Positions 40,678 to 49,483 of a stretch of DNA of 64,000 nucleotides are shown one piece after another (the first letter of the stretch is position 1; every line of letters starts with the position of its first letter). Both the position numbers and the translations under genes were made by a program. The notes below the pieces were generated by a model. That model was not told the origin of the DNA. It made no database searches and worked only from the letters and a program-made list of their open reading frames with translations. Source of the DNA: M30B53 sp964600785 (lineage in GTDB: Bacteria; Planctomycetota; Planctomycetia; Pirellulales; UBA1268); assembly GCA_964600785.1 (NCBI GenBank), contig CAZRKH010000091.1, positions 9,118 through 73,117 of the forward strand. Direction: 5' to 3'.

Positions 40678-43113
40678 TCACCGTCGTGCCAGCACCGCTT
40701 GGCCCAGCGAGAGCCCGCCGTCGTTGGGGGGCACGCGGTGGTGGGTGAGCACCGCGAGGCCCGCCTGGTCGAGCCGGGCGATTGTCAGCTCCGTGAGCCG
40801 CGCATTTTGAAAGACGCCACCCGTCAGGCCCACGGCTTCGGCGGCACAGCCCGCCGCGAGACGAACGGCCACCGCCGCGATTCCATCGGCCACCGCTTGA
40901 TGGAAGGCCGCCGCAATGGCTTCCGGCGGCTCGCCGGCGGCCGCATCGCGGGTCATCGTGTCGATGAGTTGCTGCCAGCCGAGTGAGAACACCGCGTCAG
41001 AAGCCCCTGCGTGGGTGCCGGCTGGATGCGTGCTCGTGCTATTTTTGTCGGCTGCCTCGGGCAGGGAGAAGGCGTAGCGGAGCTTTCCGCTGCCGGCCGG
41101 ATTCCCGCTTGCGGCCGCCTCCAGCCGCATCGCCGGCTCGGCTTCGTAGTGGGCATGGTGGCAGAGACCCGTGATCGAGGCGACCGCATCAAACAGGCGG
41201 CCCATGCTCGTCGTGGGCAGGCAGTTGAAGCCGCTGGCCAGCTGGCGGTGAACCACAGCCAGTTCCCGGGGGCCCGCGGGCGGCCCTCCCGGCCAGAGCC
41301 GGCACCTGTCGGCGGCGGGCATGATGCCAGCCGCGGACGCCACCGCCAGGGCGGTTCGCCAGGGATGGCGAATCGCTGCATCGCCCCCGGGCAGCGGAAA
41401 GGGAGCCAGGCGGGCCGCCAGCCGGGCCCGGCCCCGCTCGACCACGAAAAACTCACCGCCGGCGATCGTGCCGTCACGGGCATAGCCGGTGCCATCGAAG
41501 CAGGCCACCACCACGGCTCCGGCGGAGATGCCCAGGCCGTGTTCGGCCAGAAGCGAGGCCGCATGGGCCTCGTGGTGCTGCAGCTGCACCAGCGGAATCC
41601 CTCGGGCCGTGGCAAATTCGCGGGCCCAGCCAGTCGAGAGATAGCCGGGGTGCAGATCGGCGGCCACCCGCTCAGGAGCAATCCCGAAGAGCTTCATCAG
41701 ATGCTCGGCGGCGCCGGAGAGCGCCTCGAGTGACTCCGGGCTGCCAAGGTCGCCGATATGCTGGCTGAGGATCGCCTCGCGGCCGCGTGCCAGGCAGAGC
41801 GTGGCCTTGAGTTCCCCGCCCACGGCGAGCACCGCCGGGCCGTCATCGGCGAGCCGGATCGGCAGCGGGGCGAAGCCGCGGCTGCGGCGGACCGGCACCG
41901 CCGTTCCCGCCACGCACCGCACCACCGAGTCGTCGCAGGCGACGTGGATCGGCCGGTCATGCAGCAGGAAGGCGTCGGCCAGTCCGGCCAGGCGTGTCAC
42001 GGCCTCTCGATTCTCGCGGGCGATCGGCTCCTCCGAAAGGTTGCCTGAGGTCATCACCAGCGGTGGCAGGCCCTCACAGAGCATCGCGTGCAGCGGTGTG
42101 TAGGGGAGCATCACGCCGAGAAAGCCGTTGCCCGCGGCGGCCAGTTCGGCCACGACGAGCCCTTCGCCGTGCGGCCTCCCTTCGCCGTGCGGCACCCCTT
42201 CGCCGTGCGGCATTTTGAGCAGCACGATTGCTTTGGCCGGATCGGTCAGCAGACGGGCCTCTTGCTCGCTGATCGCGGCCAGCCTGCGGGCCGTCGCCAG
42301 GGAGTCTGCCATCACCGCCAGCGGCTTGCTGCCGCGGCCCTTGCGGGCCCGCAGCCGGGCGACCGCCTGCGGGTTGGTCGCGTCGCAGGCGAGATGAAAG
42401 CCGCCGAGACCCTTGATCGCCAGAATCCCGCCGGCCAGCAGCCGCGAGCGGGCGTCGGCAATCGCCGTCTCGCCGAGGCGGCCGGCGGCGGGCCGTTCGA
42501 TGGTCAGGCCTCCGGCCTCGTCAGCCGCGGCCAGCCAGACCACCGGCCCGCAGTCCGGGCAGGCAATCGGCTGGGCGTGGAAGCGGCGGTCGGCGGGGTC
42601 GGTGTATTCGCTACGGCAGGCCTCGCACATCGCAAAGCGGTCCATCGTGGTCCGCGGACGGTCATAGGGCAGGGCGGTGATGATCGTGTAGCGGGGGCCG
42701 CAGTCGGTGCAGTTGGTGAACGGGTAACGGTGGCGGCGGGCGGTGGCATCGGCGACCTCGGCGGCACAGGCGGGGCAGGTGGCGATGTCGGGTGGCAGCG
42801 TGGCATGCCCCTCGGCGATCGGGTCACCGTGGCGGCCGCTTGCCAGGATCGCAAAGCCCTCCTCGACGCCCAGCGGAGAAAGCGGCTGTTGGTGCATCGC
42901 CTCGATCACCGCCAAAGGCGGCCGCTCGCGGCCGATCGCCGCGCTGAATTCCGCAATGCTCTGCGGCTCCCCCTCGACCTCGATCGTCACGCCATCGGCA
43001 TCGTTCTCCACCCAGCCAGACAGGCCGTGACGACGGGCCAGCCGCCAGATGAAGGGACGAAAGCCGACCCCCTGCACGATGCCGGTGATGCGGAGCCTGC
43101 GGCGTGCGGTCAT
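40678..43113 (-). CDS. hypF: Carbamoyltransferase HypF
   Basis: This 811-aa HypF makes the carbamoyl adenylate that becomes the CN ligands on HypE. Domains in order: acylphosphatase (RLRITGIVQGVGFRPFIWRL), two zinc-finger CxxC-x18-CxxC units (CPAC...CTDC and CEAC...CPDC), a YrdC-like domain with IKGLGGFHLACDATN, and the Kae1-like C-terminal domain (VACFDGTGYARDGTIAGGEF, LTGGVFQNARL). Near residue 300 a triple PHGEG repeat is inserted. It is the only maturation gene separated from the main cluster, about 3.6 kb beyond hypB and on the opposite strand. Confidence 0.96.
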   Translation of the reverse strand: MTARRRLRITGIVQGVGFRPFIWRLARRHGLSGWVENDADGVTIEVEGEPQSIAEFSAAIGRERPPLAVIEAMHQQPLSPLGVEEGFAILASGRHGDPIAEGHATLPPDIATCPACAAEVADATARRHRYPFTNCTDCGPRYTIITALPYDRPRTTMDRFAMCEACRSEYTDPADRRFHAQPIACPDCGPVVWLAAADEAGGLTIERPAAGRLGETAIADARSRLLAGGILAIKGLGGFHLACDATNPQAVARLRARKGRGSKPLAVMADSLATARRLAAISEQEARLLTDPAKAIVLLKMPHGEGVPHGEGRPHGEGLVVAELAAAGNGFLGVMLPYTPLHAMLCEGLPPLVMTSGNLSEEPIARENREAVTRLAGLADAFLLHDRPIHVACDDSVVRCVAGTAVPVRRSRGFAPLPIRLADDGPAVLAVGGELKATLCLARGREAILSQHIGDLGSPESLEALSGAAEHLMKLFGIAPERVAADLHPGYLSTGWAREFATARGIPLVQLQHHEAHAASLLAEHGLGISAGAVVVACFDGTGYARDGTIAGGEFFVVERGRARLAARLAPFPLPGGDAAIRHPWRTALAVASAAGIMPAADRCRLWPGGPPAGPRELAVVHRQLASGFNCLPTTSMGRLFDAVASITGLCHHAHYEAEPAMRLEAAASGNPAGSGKLRYAFSLPEAADKNSTSTHPAGTHAGASDAVFSLGWQQLIDTMTRDAAAGEPPEAIAAAFHQAVADGIAAVAVRLAAGCAAEAVGLTGGVFQNARLTELTIARLDQAGLAVLTHHRVPPNDGGLSLGQAVLARR
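42160..42213. repeat. 18-bp x3 tandem repeat within hypF
   Basis: Three in-frame copies of CCCTTCGCCGTGCGGCxx give PHGEGV, PHGEGR and PHGEGL in HypF. Because 18 is a multiple of three, copy-number change would lengthen or shorten a loop without a frameshift. The repeats lie in the YrdC-like half, just before the sequence LVVAELAAAGNGFLGVMLPY. Confidence 0.9.
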
Positions 43114-43192
43114 GGTGGCCCTCGGGGTCGCCGTCTACCATACCCCGGCACCCGCCCCAATCGCCGCCATCGTTCAAAGCCCCACCGCCCCG

Positions 43193-43642
43193 ATGCCCAT
43201 CTTCGACTACCGCTTCACTGTCGACGCGCCGCTCGAGGCGGTGCGGGACTTCCACCGCGACACCTCGGCTCTCAAGAAGCTCACGCCCCCGCCGACCTTC
43301 GTGCAGCTGCACGAAATCGAGCCGATGGCCGAGGGATCCGTCTCACGTTTCACGCTCTGGCTCGGTCCGCTACCGATTCCCTGGAAGGCGGTCCACCGCG
43401 ACGTCACCGACCGCGGCTTCACCGACATCCAGGCCGAGGGCCCGGCGGCCAGATGGGAACACACGCATACCTTCACGCCACTCGCTGCCGATCGCACGGA
43501 AATCGACGAACACATCGAGTTTGCCCACCGGCCCGGCTGGCGTGGGCTGCTTACACGGCTGCTGTTCTCCCGGCCAAACCTGCTGGTGATGTTCGGCTAT
43601 CGTCGCTGGGTGACCCGGCGGAGCCTGAGTCAGCCACGGTGA
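43193..43642 (+). CDS. SRPBCC/START-like ligand-binding protein
   Basis: This 149-aa protein begins MPIFDYRFTVDAPLEAVRDF, the standard opening of SRPBCC-fold proteins, with a central VSRFTLWLGPLPIPWKAVHR and a C-terminal helix LLTRLLFSRPNLLVMFGYRR. Such domains bind hydrophobic ligands in a deep cavity. The frame's earlier start at 43049 is discarded because it lies antisense to hypF. It starts 79 bp from the divergent hypF start. Its 3' end overlaps the minus-strand small gene that follows. Confidence 0.78.
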   Translation: MPIFDYRFTVDAPLEAVRDFHRDTSALKKLTPPPTFVQLHEIEPMAEGSVSRFTLWLGPLPIPWKAVHRDVTDRGFTDIQAEGPAARWEHTHTFTPLAADRTEIDEHIEFAHRPGWRGLLTRLLFSRPNLLVMFGYRRWVTRRSLSQPR

Positions 43643-43811
43643 GGCGGCTGAACACCCCGTCGCGGGCCCGCTCGAGCCGCCGTTGGTACCAGTCGAGCCG
43701 CATCAGCTGCATCGAGGATGGCCTGCCGTAGCGAATGCGTGAGATGTCGATCTCGCGGGCGAGTCGGTCTCGCTCGTCGATCAGGCGGCGAATCGGTTCG
43801 GTGGTGGCCAT
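43551..43811 (-). CDS. Possible small helical protein (DUF465-like)
   Basis: The 86-aa frame starting ATG 43809-43811 reads MATTEPIRRLIDERDRLARE then IDISRIRYGRPSSMQLMRLD and WYQRRLERARDGVFSRL, a charged two-helix hairpin that recalls DUF465/YdcH-type small proteins. Its last third overlaps the SRPBCC gene by 92 bp in antisense and is low-complexity. The helical part has natural amino-acid composition, but no family is certain. Confidence 0.4.
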   Translation of the reverse strand: MATTEPIRRLIDERDRLAREIDISRIRYGRPSSMQLMRLDWYQRRLERARDGVFSRLTVADSGSAGSPSDDSRTSPAGLAGRTAAV

Positions 43812-43982
43812 GGCGGAATGCCTGCAAGGGGTGCGGGCTGTGTCGGTCATGACGACGGTGCCATGACGCTCCGCCGGTCGATACGCGGCGACGACGCGGA
43901 TGGTTCACCGATGGGGTACCCTTGCAGCGAGGGAGGCCGGCGTGGCCCGACGGCATCCCGCACGGCATCCCGGAGCGGATCA

Positions 43983-45673
43983 ATGCGGTTTTTCGTGGGC
44001 ATCCTCGCGTCGCTGGCCCGCACCCGGCGGCAGCGGCGAAATCTGCGGCTGCTGGGCTGGATGGCGGGGGTCTTCATCGGGCTCTTGGCCGTCTTCAGTG
44101 TGATCTTCCACTGGCTGATGGCCCGAGAGGGGCAGCAGCATTCCTGGGTCACGTCGGTCTATTGGACCTTCGTCACGATGTCGACGCTCGGCTTCGGCGA
44201 CATCACCTTCGAGTCCGACGCCGGGCGGCTGTTCACGATCGTCGTGCTGATCACCGGCACGATCTTCCTCCTGGTGCTGCTGCCGTTTACTTTCATTCAG
44301 TTCTTTTTCCTGCCGTGGATGGAGGCGAGCGAGGCGGCCGGCACGCCGCGAAAGATTCCCGCCGAGGTTCGCGACCATGTCGTGCTCACTCGTCTGGGAC
44401 CGGTGGAGGAGTCGCTCGTGCGGCTGCTGACCTCCGGCGGTATCGAGCACTGCCTGGTGGTCGAGGATCATGTCGAGGCCGGCCGGATACTCGATGCGGG
44501 CTACCGGGTGATGGTCGGGCCGCTCGATGATCCGGCGACCTACCGGAATGCCCGCATCTCGCAGGCGGCGTTGGTGGCCACCACGCTCGGCGACACCACC
44601 AACACCAACGTCACCTTCACCGTCCGCGAGGTGAACGCCGCGATCCCGATCGTGGCCACCGCCGCAAGCGAAGCCACGATCGACATCCTCACGATGGCCG
44701 GCTGCACGCAGGTCCTGCAGCTGGGCCGGATGCTCGGCGAGGCGATGGCCCGGCGGCTGCTCGGCCGCGACGGCCGCAGCCGCGTGGTGGGCCGCTTCGA
44801 CGACCTGCTCATCGCCGAGGCCTCCGCCAAGGCCACGCCGCTGGTGGGACGCACGCTCGGCGAGATCGGCCTCAGGCAGGCGACCGGTGCCAGCGCCGTG
44901 GGGGTCTGGTATCGCGGGCACTTTCGGAACGCCGGCCCCGACACGCTCCTGCACGGCTCGAGCCTGTTGGTGCTTGCCGGCAGCCGCGAGCAGCTCGCCC
45001 GCTATGACGAACTCTTCGGGCTGCCTTCGAAGGCCTCTGGCCTGGCGGTGATCATCGGCGGTGGTCGGGTGGGGAGAGCCGCGGCGGCGGCCCTAGCCGC
45101 CGAGGGGCAGGACTACCGCCTGGTGGAGAAGAACGCCGCACGGATCCTCGATCCGCCCGCAGTGTCCATGGCGATGCCGCCGAGCGGGCGGTGCTCGAGG
45201 CGGCCGGCCTCGACGACTGCTCGGCGGTGATGATCACCACCCACGACGACGACACCAACATCTACCTCACGCTCTATTGCCGCAAGCTGCGGCCAGACGT
45301 GCAGATCATCGCCCGCTCCAACCGCGAGCGGAACATCGAAACCCTGCACCGTGCCGGAGCCGACTTCGTGGTCTCCTACGCGACCTTCGCCTCGACCATG
45401 ATCTACAACCTGCTGCGGCGGATCGACATCCTGACGGTGGCCGAGGGGCTGCATGTCTTCCGGCTCGACACCCCGCGGGAACTCTGGGGCCGCACGCTCG
45501 CCGAGGCCGGCATCCGCCGCGGCACCGGCTGCAGCGTGATCGCGGTGGGCCGCGACGACCACTTCGATGGCAACCCCGACTCCGAAAGAAAACTCGACCC
45601 CGGCGACGACCTTGTGCTCGTGGGCGATGCCGCCGCCGAGCAGCGGTTCATGCGGCGGTATGGCCGGGGCTAG
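43983..45673 (+). pseudogene. K+ channel with TrkA/RCK domains, single frameshift
   Basis: The frame from ATG 43983 encodes a two-helix potassium channel: helix at 22-46, selectivity filter TLGFGD at 68-73, second helix at 84-107. A first TrkA-N/C pair follows (DHVVLTRLGPVEESLVRLLT; LVGRTLGEIGLRQATGASAV), then a second TrkA-N starting LAVIIGGGRVGRAAAAALAA. At about 45150-45170 the frame is lost. The continuation is intact in the other frame, as SARSVHGDAAERAVLEAAGL, to the stop at 45671-45673, with a final TrkA-C domain. One missing base explains it. Either the gene is inactivated, or this is a sequencing error, or a rare programmed shift. The rest has no other damage. Confidence 0.8.
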
Positions 45674-46127
45674 CGGCCTCGTCGGCATCGGCCGCCAGTT
45701 CCCGCCGTCGCCGGATTGACGCGTCGATGCTGCCCGGCCCGGCCCCCACCGCGACGATGAAGACCATCGCGCCACCGAGGGCGAGGTTTTTCATGAACTG
45801 AATCAACTGTTCCTGCCGCGCTTCGGCCGGGAGGTTCCAGAAGTCGTGGTAGTAGTAGGTGGCCGCCGCGAGAAACACCAGCAGCAGGAAGGCCCCGAGG
45901 CGGGCCTTGAAGCCGATCGCCACCGATATCCCACCGAGGATCATGAAGCCGATCGCCCCGGCGAGGAGCACTTCCGTCAGCGGGAAGCCCTCCATCTGCA
46001 TGCCCTTGGCCTTCATGCCCTCCACGACTCCCGCGAAGGTGGGCACCTTCCCGACGGCGCTTACCAGGAAGATCGTCGCGATCATCAGCCTGCCGAGCAG
46101 GGCCAGCACGCCACGAATGAAGCCCAT
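45648..46127 (-). CDS. DoxX-family membrane protein
   Basis: This 159-aa protein has four hydrophobic helices: LLGRLMIATIFLVSAVGKVP, VLLAGAIGFMILGGISVAIG, GAFLLLVFLAAATYYYHDFW and LALGGAMVFIVAVGAG. The early GK motif and the YYHDFW segment are typical of DoxX, a family of small membrane proteins of unclear redox function. GAGGAG stands 5 bases before the ATG at 46125-46127. The gene is convergent with the potassium channel gene and overlaps its 3' end by 26 bp. Confidence 0.87.
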   Translation of the reverse strand: MGFIRGVLALLGRLMIATIFLVSAVGKVPTFAGVVEGMKAKGMQMEGFPLTEVLLAGAIGFMILGGISVAIGFKARLGAFLLLVFLAAATYYYHDFWNLPAEARQEQLIQFMKNLALGGAMVFIVAVGAGPGSIDASIRRRRELAADADEAASPGHTAA

Positions 46128-46200
46128 CACACCACTCCTCGGTCGATCGATTCCGTCGCCGTCGCCAGGGCGAAGTATAGGTCGTCGGGCCGCAGATTGT

Positions 46201-48666
46201 TCAATGCCGGAAAAAGGGGAGAGCCACCTTCACCGGAAGTTCGCTCCATGGCAGCGACAAACGCTCGGCATCGATCGTGGTCGGCTGCCGCAGGGTGAGC
46301 AGGAGCGGTTCAGGGGGGAGCCATGCGGCGGCCAGTTCGAAGCCGTCCTCGCGGGGCCGTAGCGTGAGCGTGCAGGGACGGCTGGCTCGCTCGATTGGCA
46401 GCCCTGCGGGCAATGGCTCGGCGGGATCGAAAATTGCCAGCGTGATCACGCCGCTCTCGGGGTGGGTGAGGGCATGCAGCCCGCCACGTGCGGCCACCAC
46501 GCGAATTGCCGGCTGTGAGCCGCTGAGCGATTCGGCAAAGGCCGCCGTCTCTTCGTCGGACGCACCCGGCAGGATGGAGTAGATCGTGGCGGGTGCCGTC
46601 CCGTCCGGCTCCGGCGGGTGTTCGATCCAGGCCAGGTCAAACCAGCCCTCGCGAGGAACGTAGCGGCCGGAGATGCTCGCCAGATCCGCCGCGGGCAGCG
46701 GCTCGCCCGACACCGTCCACCGCTTCCAGTCGATCGGCGAGGTCTCGCCCTCGCGGAGATGGCGATCGTAGAGCAGCAGTTGTGATTGCAGCCGTCGCGC
46801 CGTCTGCAACATGCCGCCGCTGTCCGGATGCACGCAGTAGACCGTGCCGTGACGATCCCGCACCGATCGGCCGCCGCCGGGATGCTCGCACACCGTCGGG
46901 GCCGCCTGGCGTGCCGGGTCGCGGTCTTCCTCGGCCGCGGCTGCCGGCCATTGAAAGAGCGTGGTCGCCGGCGTCGCGTCGGCCGATGAGGCGGGAATGC
47001 CGGCCACCCGCGGCCGCGGCTTGGCGGGGTCGTCCGGCATGATCCCGCTGATGACCATCGTCATTCGCCCACCGACGGCGTGGAGACTTTTGCGGAATGC
47101 CGGCCCGGGGCCGACGATCTGCTCGAGGGCCCAGCAGCCCGCATCGCCCAGGCTCGAGGCCACCGCCATGCCGCTGTTGGTCACGAAGGTGTTGTGCCTG
47201 CGGCTGAAGAGCCTCGAGGCGGGGCGAGTCTCCGAAGTGGCTCCGGGGATCAGCGACCAGTCGAAGCCCTGCTCGAGACCGTAGCCGAGCCCCGGCTCCC
47301 GGGCGTTGCCGTCGTCCGTGGCGATCACCAGTCCGCCGCGGCGGACGAAAATCGAGTAGTTGTTGGCCTGCGTCCAGGTGTAGATCTCGTGCTTGCCGGT
47401 AAAAGGCGAAAGGCCGCTGACCACCGCGGTCCAGCCGGGCCGACGAACGATCATCGTCCCGCCGCGATTGACCGGCCAGATGCCCACCAGTGGCTGCCGC
47501 GAGCGTGGAACATGCGCGAAGGCCTCGCCGCGGGCAGCCTCGGGATACATGGCCGCGAGCACCTCCGCGGCGGGCAGCCAGACCCCGCCGCCGGGCTCGC
47601 CGGGCTCGTCGGGGGACTCGTCTGGGGACTCGTCTGGAGACTCGTCTGGACCCAAGAGGGCGGCAGTCCGCAGAAGATCGACGGTCATCCGCTCGATTGT
47701 CGGGAGGTTACCGGAGCGGCCGGCGACGTTGAAGGGAGCCACGCCGCCTGCGTTGTCGGCGAGCACCGCCGCCACCATTGCCGCCCGCCGCAGGTGGTCA
47801 CGCGAGGCCGACGAGAGTGAGAGCCCCGCCGTGCGCCAGCGGACGAGGGCATCGAGAAACCGGGGCAGAGAGTAGCTGGCATAGGCGTAGTGCCAGATGC
47901 CGTGGTGGATGATCGCCCCGTCGGCGGAAAAGGTTTTTCCGCAGCGGACGAGGGCGTCGACATACGCTGCCACGCGGCCGATCATCGCCTCCTGCTCGTC
48001 GCCCTCCAGCAGCGTGGGCACCCAGGGCAGAAACGAGACCATCGCCTTGAGGTGGTCCATCTGCACGTCCGGCTCAGCCTGCTCGTGGTTCCAGGCGAAG
48101 AGGTCGTAGAGCACTTCGGCCAGGGCGGCCCGTTCGTCGGCCGCAAGCCGCATCGCCTCGGCCATCACACGGAGGTAGTCGGGCAGCCCGTAGACGGGGA
48201 AAGCGGGCCGGCCTCGTGGCGTCGGGCCGCCCCGCCGCCATCGCCACCATTCGCCGACGAAGTGTCGCACCTGCCTGCCGAGGAGTTCCCGCAGCTGCTC
48301 CTGGCCGGCCGCGTCGGCCCGCGGCATCGCCCGAGCGACCGCCTCGATGGACCGGAAAAATGCGGCCAGCTGTGGCGAGGTCTGTTCGCTCGTGAAGAGC
48401 CGTCGAAACTCCGCAGCGGCCGCGTCACTTGTTTCGATCCGCCAGGCCAGGTCGTTCGCAGCCAGCAGGCTTTCGAGCGTGTCGTCGGGCAGGCCCCCGC
48501 CGGCTGCAGCCGGCACCAACGGAAAGGCCTCGACCACCCGCCGGCAGACCGCGGGCCGGTCGGTGATCGCCAGCGAGGGAGTCCACTCGCTCCAAGGATC
48601 GGCAGCAGACCCCGGGGCGGCGACGAGCAGCGAGAATGTTCCCGCGATCTGCCATGCCAGCGGCAT
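46201..48666 (-). CDS. Secreted polysaccharide lyase family 8-like protein
   Basis: The 821-aa product has a signal peptide (LAWQIAGTFSLLVAAPGSAA). Residues to about 320 are an all-helical toroid ending in DGAIIHHGIWHYAYASYSLP, where the His and Tyr residues resemble the PL8 catalytic set. The middle beta-sandwich region contains MIVRRPGWTAVVSGLSPFTG, YTWTQANNYSIFVRRGGLVI and FDWSLIPGATSETRP, as in chondroitin, hyaluronan or xanthan lyases. It would cleave a uronic-acid polysaccharide by beta-elimination. A DESP repeat (about residues 341-352) arises from a 12-bp tandem repeat. The start at 48666 gives the best signal peptide but lacks a Shine-Dalgarno. Substrate and exact PL family are unconfirmed. 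Confidence 0.62.
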   Translation of the reverse strand: MPLAWQIAGTFSLLVAAPGSAADPWSEWTPSLAITDRPAVCRRVVEAFPLVPAAAGGGLPDDTLESLLAANDLAWRIETSDAAAAEFRRLFTSEQTSPQLAAFFRSIEAVARAMPRADAAGQEQLRELLGRQVRHFVGEWWRWRRGGPTPRGRPAFPVYGLPDYLRVMAEAMRLAADERAALAEVLYDLFAWNHEQAEPDVQMDHLKAMVSFLPWVPTLLEGDEQEAMIGRVAAYVDALVRCGKTFSADGAIIHHGIWHYAYASYSLPRFLDALVRWRTAGLSLSSASRDHLRRAAMVAAVLADNAGGVAPFNVAGRSGNLPTIERMTVDLLRTAALLGPDESPDESPDESPDEPGEPGGGVWLPAAEVLAAMYPEAARGEAFAHVPRSRQPLVGIWPVNRGGTMIVRRPGWTAVVSGLSPFTGKHEIYTWTQANNYSIFVRRGGLVIATDDGNAREPGLGYGLEQGFDWSLIPGATSETRPASRLFSRRHNTFVTNSGMAVASSLGDAGCWALEQIVGPGPAFRKSLHAVGGRMTMVISGIMPDDPAKPRPRVAGIPASSADATPATTLFQWPAAAAEEDRDPARQAAPTVCEHPGGGRSVRDRHGTVYCVHPDSGGMLQTARRLQSQLLLYDRHLREGETSPIDWKRWTVSGEPLPAADLASISGRYVPREGWFDLAWIEHPPEPDGTAPATIYSILPGASDEETAAFAESLSGSQPAIRVVAARGGLHALTHPESGVITLAIFDPAEPLPAGLPIERASRPCTLTLRPREDGFELAAAWLPPEPLLLTLRQPTTIDAERLSLPWSELPVKVALPFFRH

Positions 48667-49013
48667 GTTGAAACGATTCTGGAAGCGGTGGGCTGGGAAC
48701 ACGCGGATGGCGGCAGGGTCGGAAGGCGGGACAGTCGAAGGGGGAGATCATTCAGCCGGCTGCCGGCTGCGGTCAGTCCAGCGGAAGGCCGCAAGCACTC
48801 CGAGCACGGCAAGCCCATCGATCATCGCACGCAGCCGCGGGGGCCTGAGTCGTCGGGCTTGGTGGTCGACCGTGCGCGAGCGGGAACCGTGTCTGAAGGT
48901 GCCTGATTTGCTTGCGGGCGACCAAACCCTACACTCTTGCAACCGGCCTGCTCGAGGGCCGAACGTTTGCACGTCCTTTATCCTTATCCCCGAGATTCCA
49001 CGGAGTGACAACC
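48667..49013. other. Gene-free divergent interval
   Basis: This is a 347-bp gap between the minus-strand PL8-like gene and the plus-strand small gene at 49014. A minus-strand frame at 48748-49011 ends with a hydrophobic segment but has no start support or recognisable domain. Apart from the candidate promoter at 48908-48935 I see nothing in it. Confidence 0.4.
48908..48935 (+). promoter_or_regulatory. Candidate sigma-70 promoter for the small gene at 49014
   Basis: TTGCTT at 48908-48913 and TACACT at 48930-48935 are separated by 16 bp, about 78 bp before the start codon. Pattern match only. Confidence 0.35.
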
Positions 49014-49220
49014 ATGGCCGACGCAGACAGCCTTTCCTGGCCCGATCTTGCCATCGGGCTCTATGACCGCCTGACCGGGCGAAACGCCGAGATCACCTAC
49101 GAGTTTGACGACATGCACATCAAAATCCCGAGCCAGACCGGTGCGGGGGCCCAGCATGCCGAATGGGTGCTCAGTGGCACGATCAAGATTCGCACGCGAG
49201 ACGCCTCGTCCCCAAACTGA
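49014..49220 (+). CDS. Small conserved-type hypothetical protein
   Basis: This 68-aa protein begins MADADSLSWPDLAIGLYDRL and continues ITYEFDDMHIKIPSQTGAGA, then AEWVLSGTIKIRTRDASS. It is acidic, of mixed alpha/beta type, with no membrane segment. GGAG lies 8 bases before the ATG at 49014, which is preferred to the 48912 start of the frame. The balanced composition suggests a real gene. I recognise no named family. Confidence 0.6.
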   Translation: MADADSLSWPDLAIGLYDRLTGRNAEITYEFDDMHIKIPSQTGAGAQHAEWVLSGTIKIRTRDASSPN

Positions 49221-49483
49221 TCCCGACCGGCAGGCTCACGGGCACGCTCGATGGCCTGCCGGTCGAAATCGTGGCTTCCGAGCGGGGTATCACGCTCTCG
49301 CTGGCGAGCGTCCGCTCGCTTGTACCGCTGTCACGGTCGGCCCGTCAGGCCGGCGGCGTGCTTGCGGTGTTGCGTCATGCGGCGATCCCGCTGGATGTCC
49401 GTCTCTTCTCAACGGTCAGCCTGCCGGTGTTGCCGCAGCCGCACTGGCTCGTGCGGCTGGTCATGCCTGGACACGCCTCCTGA
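49163..49483 (+). CDS. Small hypothetical protein overlapping its neighbours
   Basis: This frame is open for 106 codons. From residue 18 it reads KLIPTGRLTGTLDGLPVEIV, ASERGITLSLASVRSLVPLS, ARQAGGVLAVLRHAAIPLDV and LPVLPQPHWLVRLVMPGHAS, a plausible small alpha/beta protein. It overlaps the previous gene by 58 bp in another frame and the minus-strand membrane protein by 75 bp. The ATG at 49163 is the only in-frame ATG at this end, but the first 15 residues look like out-of-frame reading, so the true start may be a non-ATG codon further in. Confidence 0.45.
   Translation: MGAQWHDQDSHARRLVPKLIPTGRLTGTLDGLPVEIVASERGITLSLASVRSLVPLSRSARQAGGVLAVLRHAAIPLDVRLFSTVSLPVLPQPHWLVRLVMPGHAS

Noticed and set aside
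43983..45673. Programmed ribosomal frameshift in the K+ channel
   Set aside because: No slippery heptamer or downstream stem visible at the junction; a simple one-base loss is more economical.
48748..49011. Minus-strand 87-aa ORF with hydrophobic end
   Set aside because: Arg-rich, no Shine-Dalgarno, no motif; the hydrophobic run is too short to judge.
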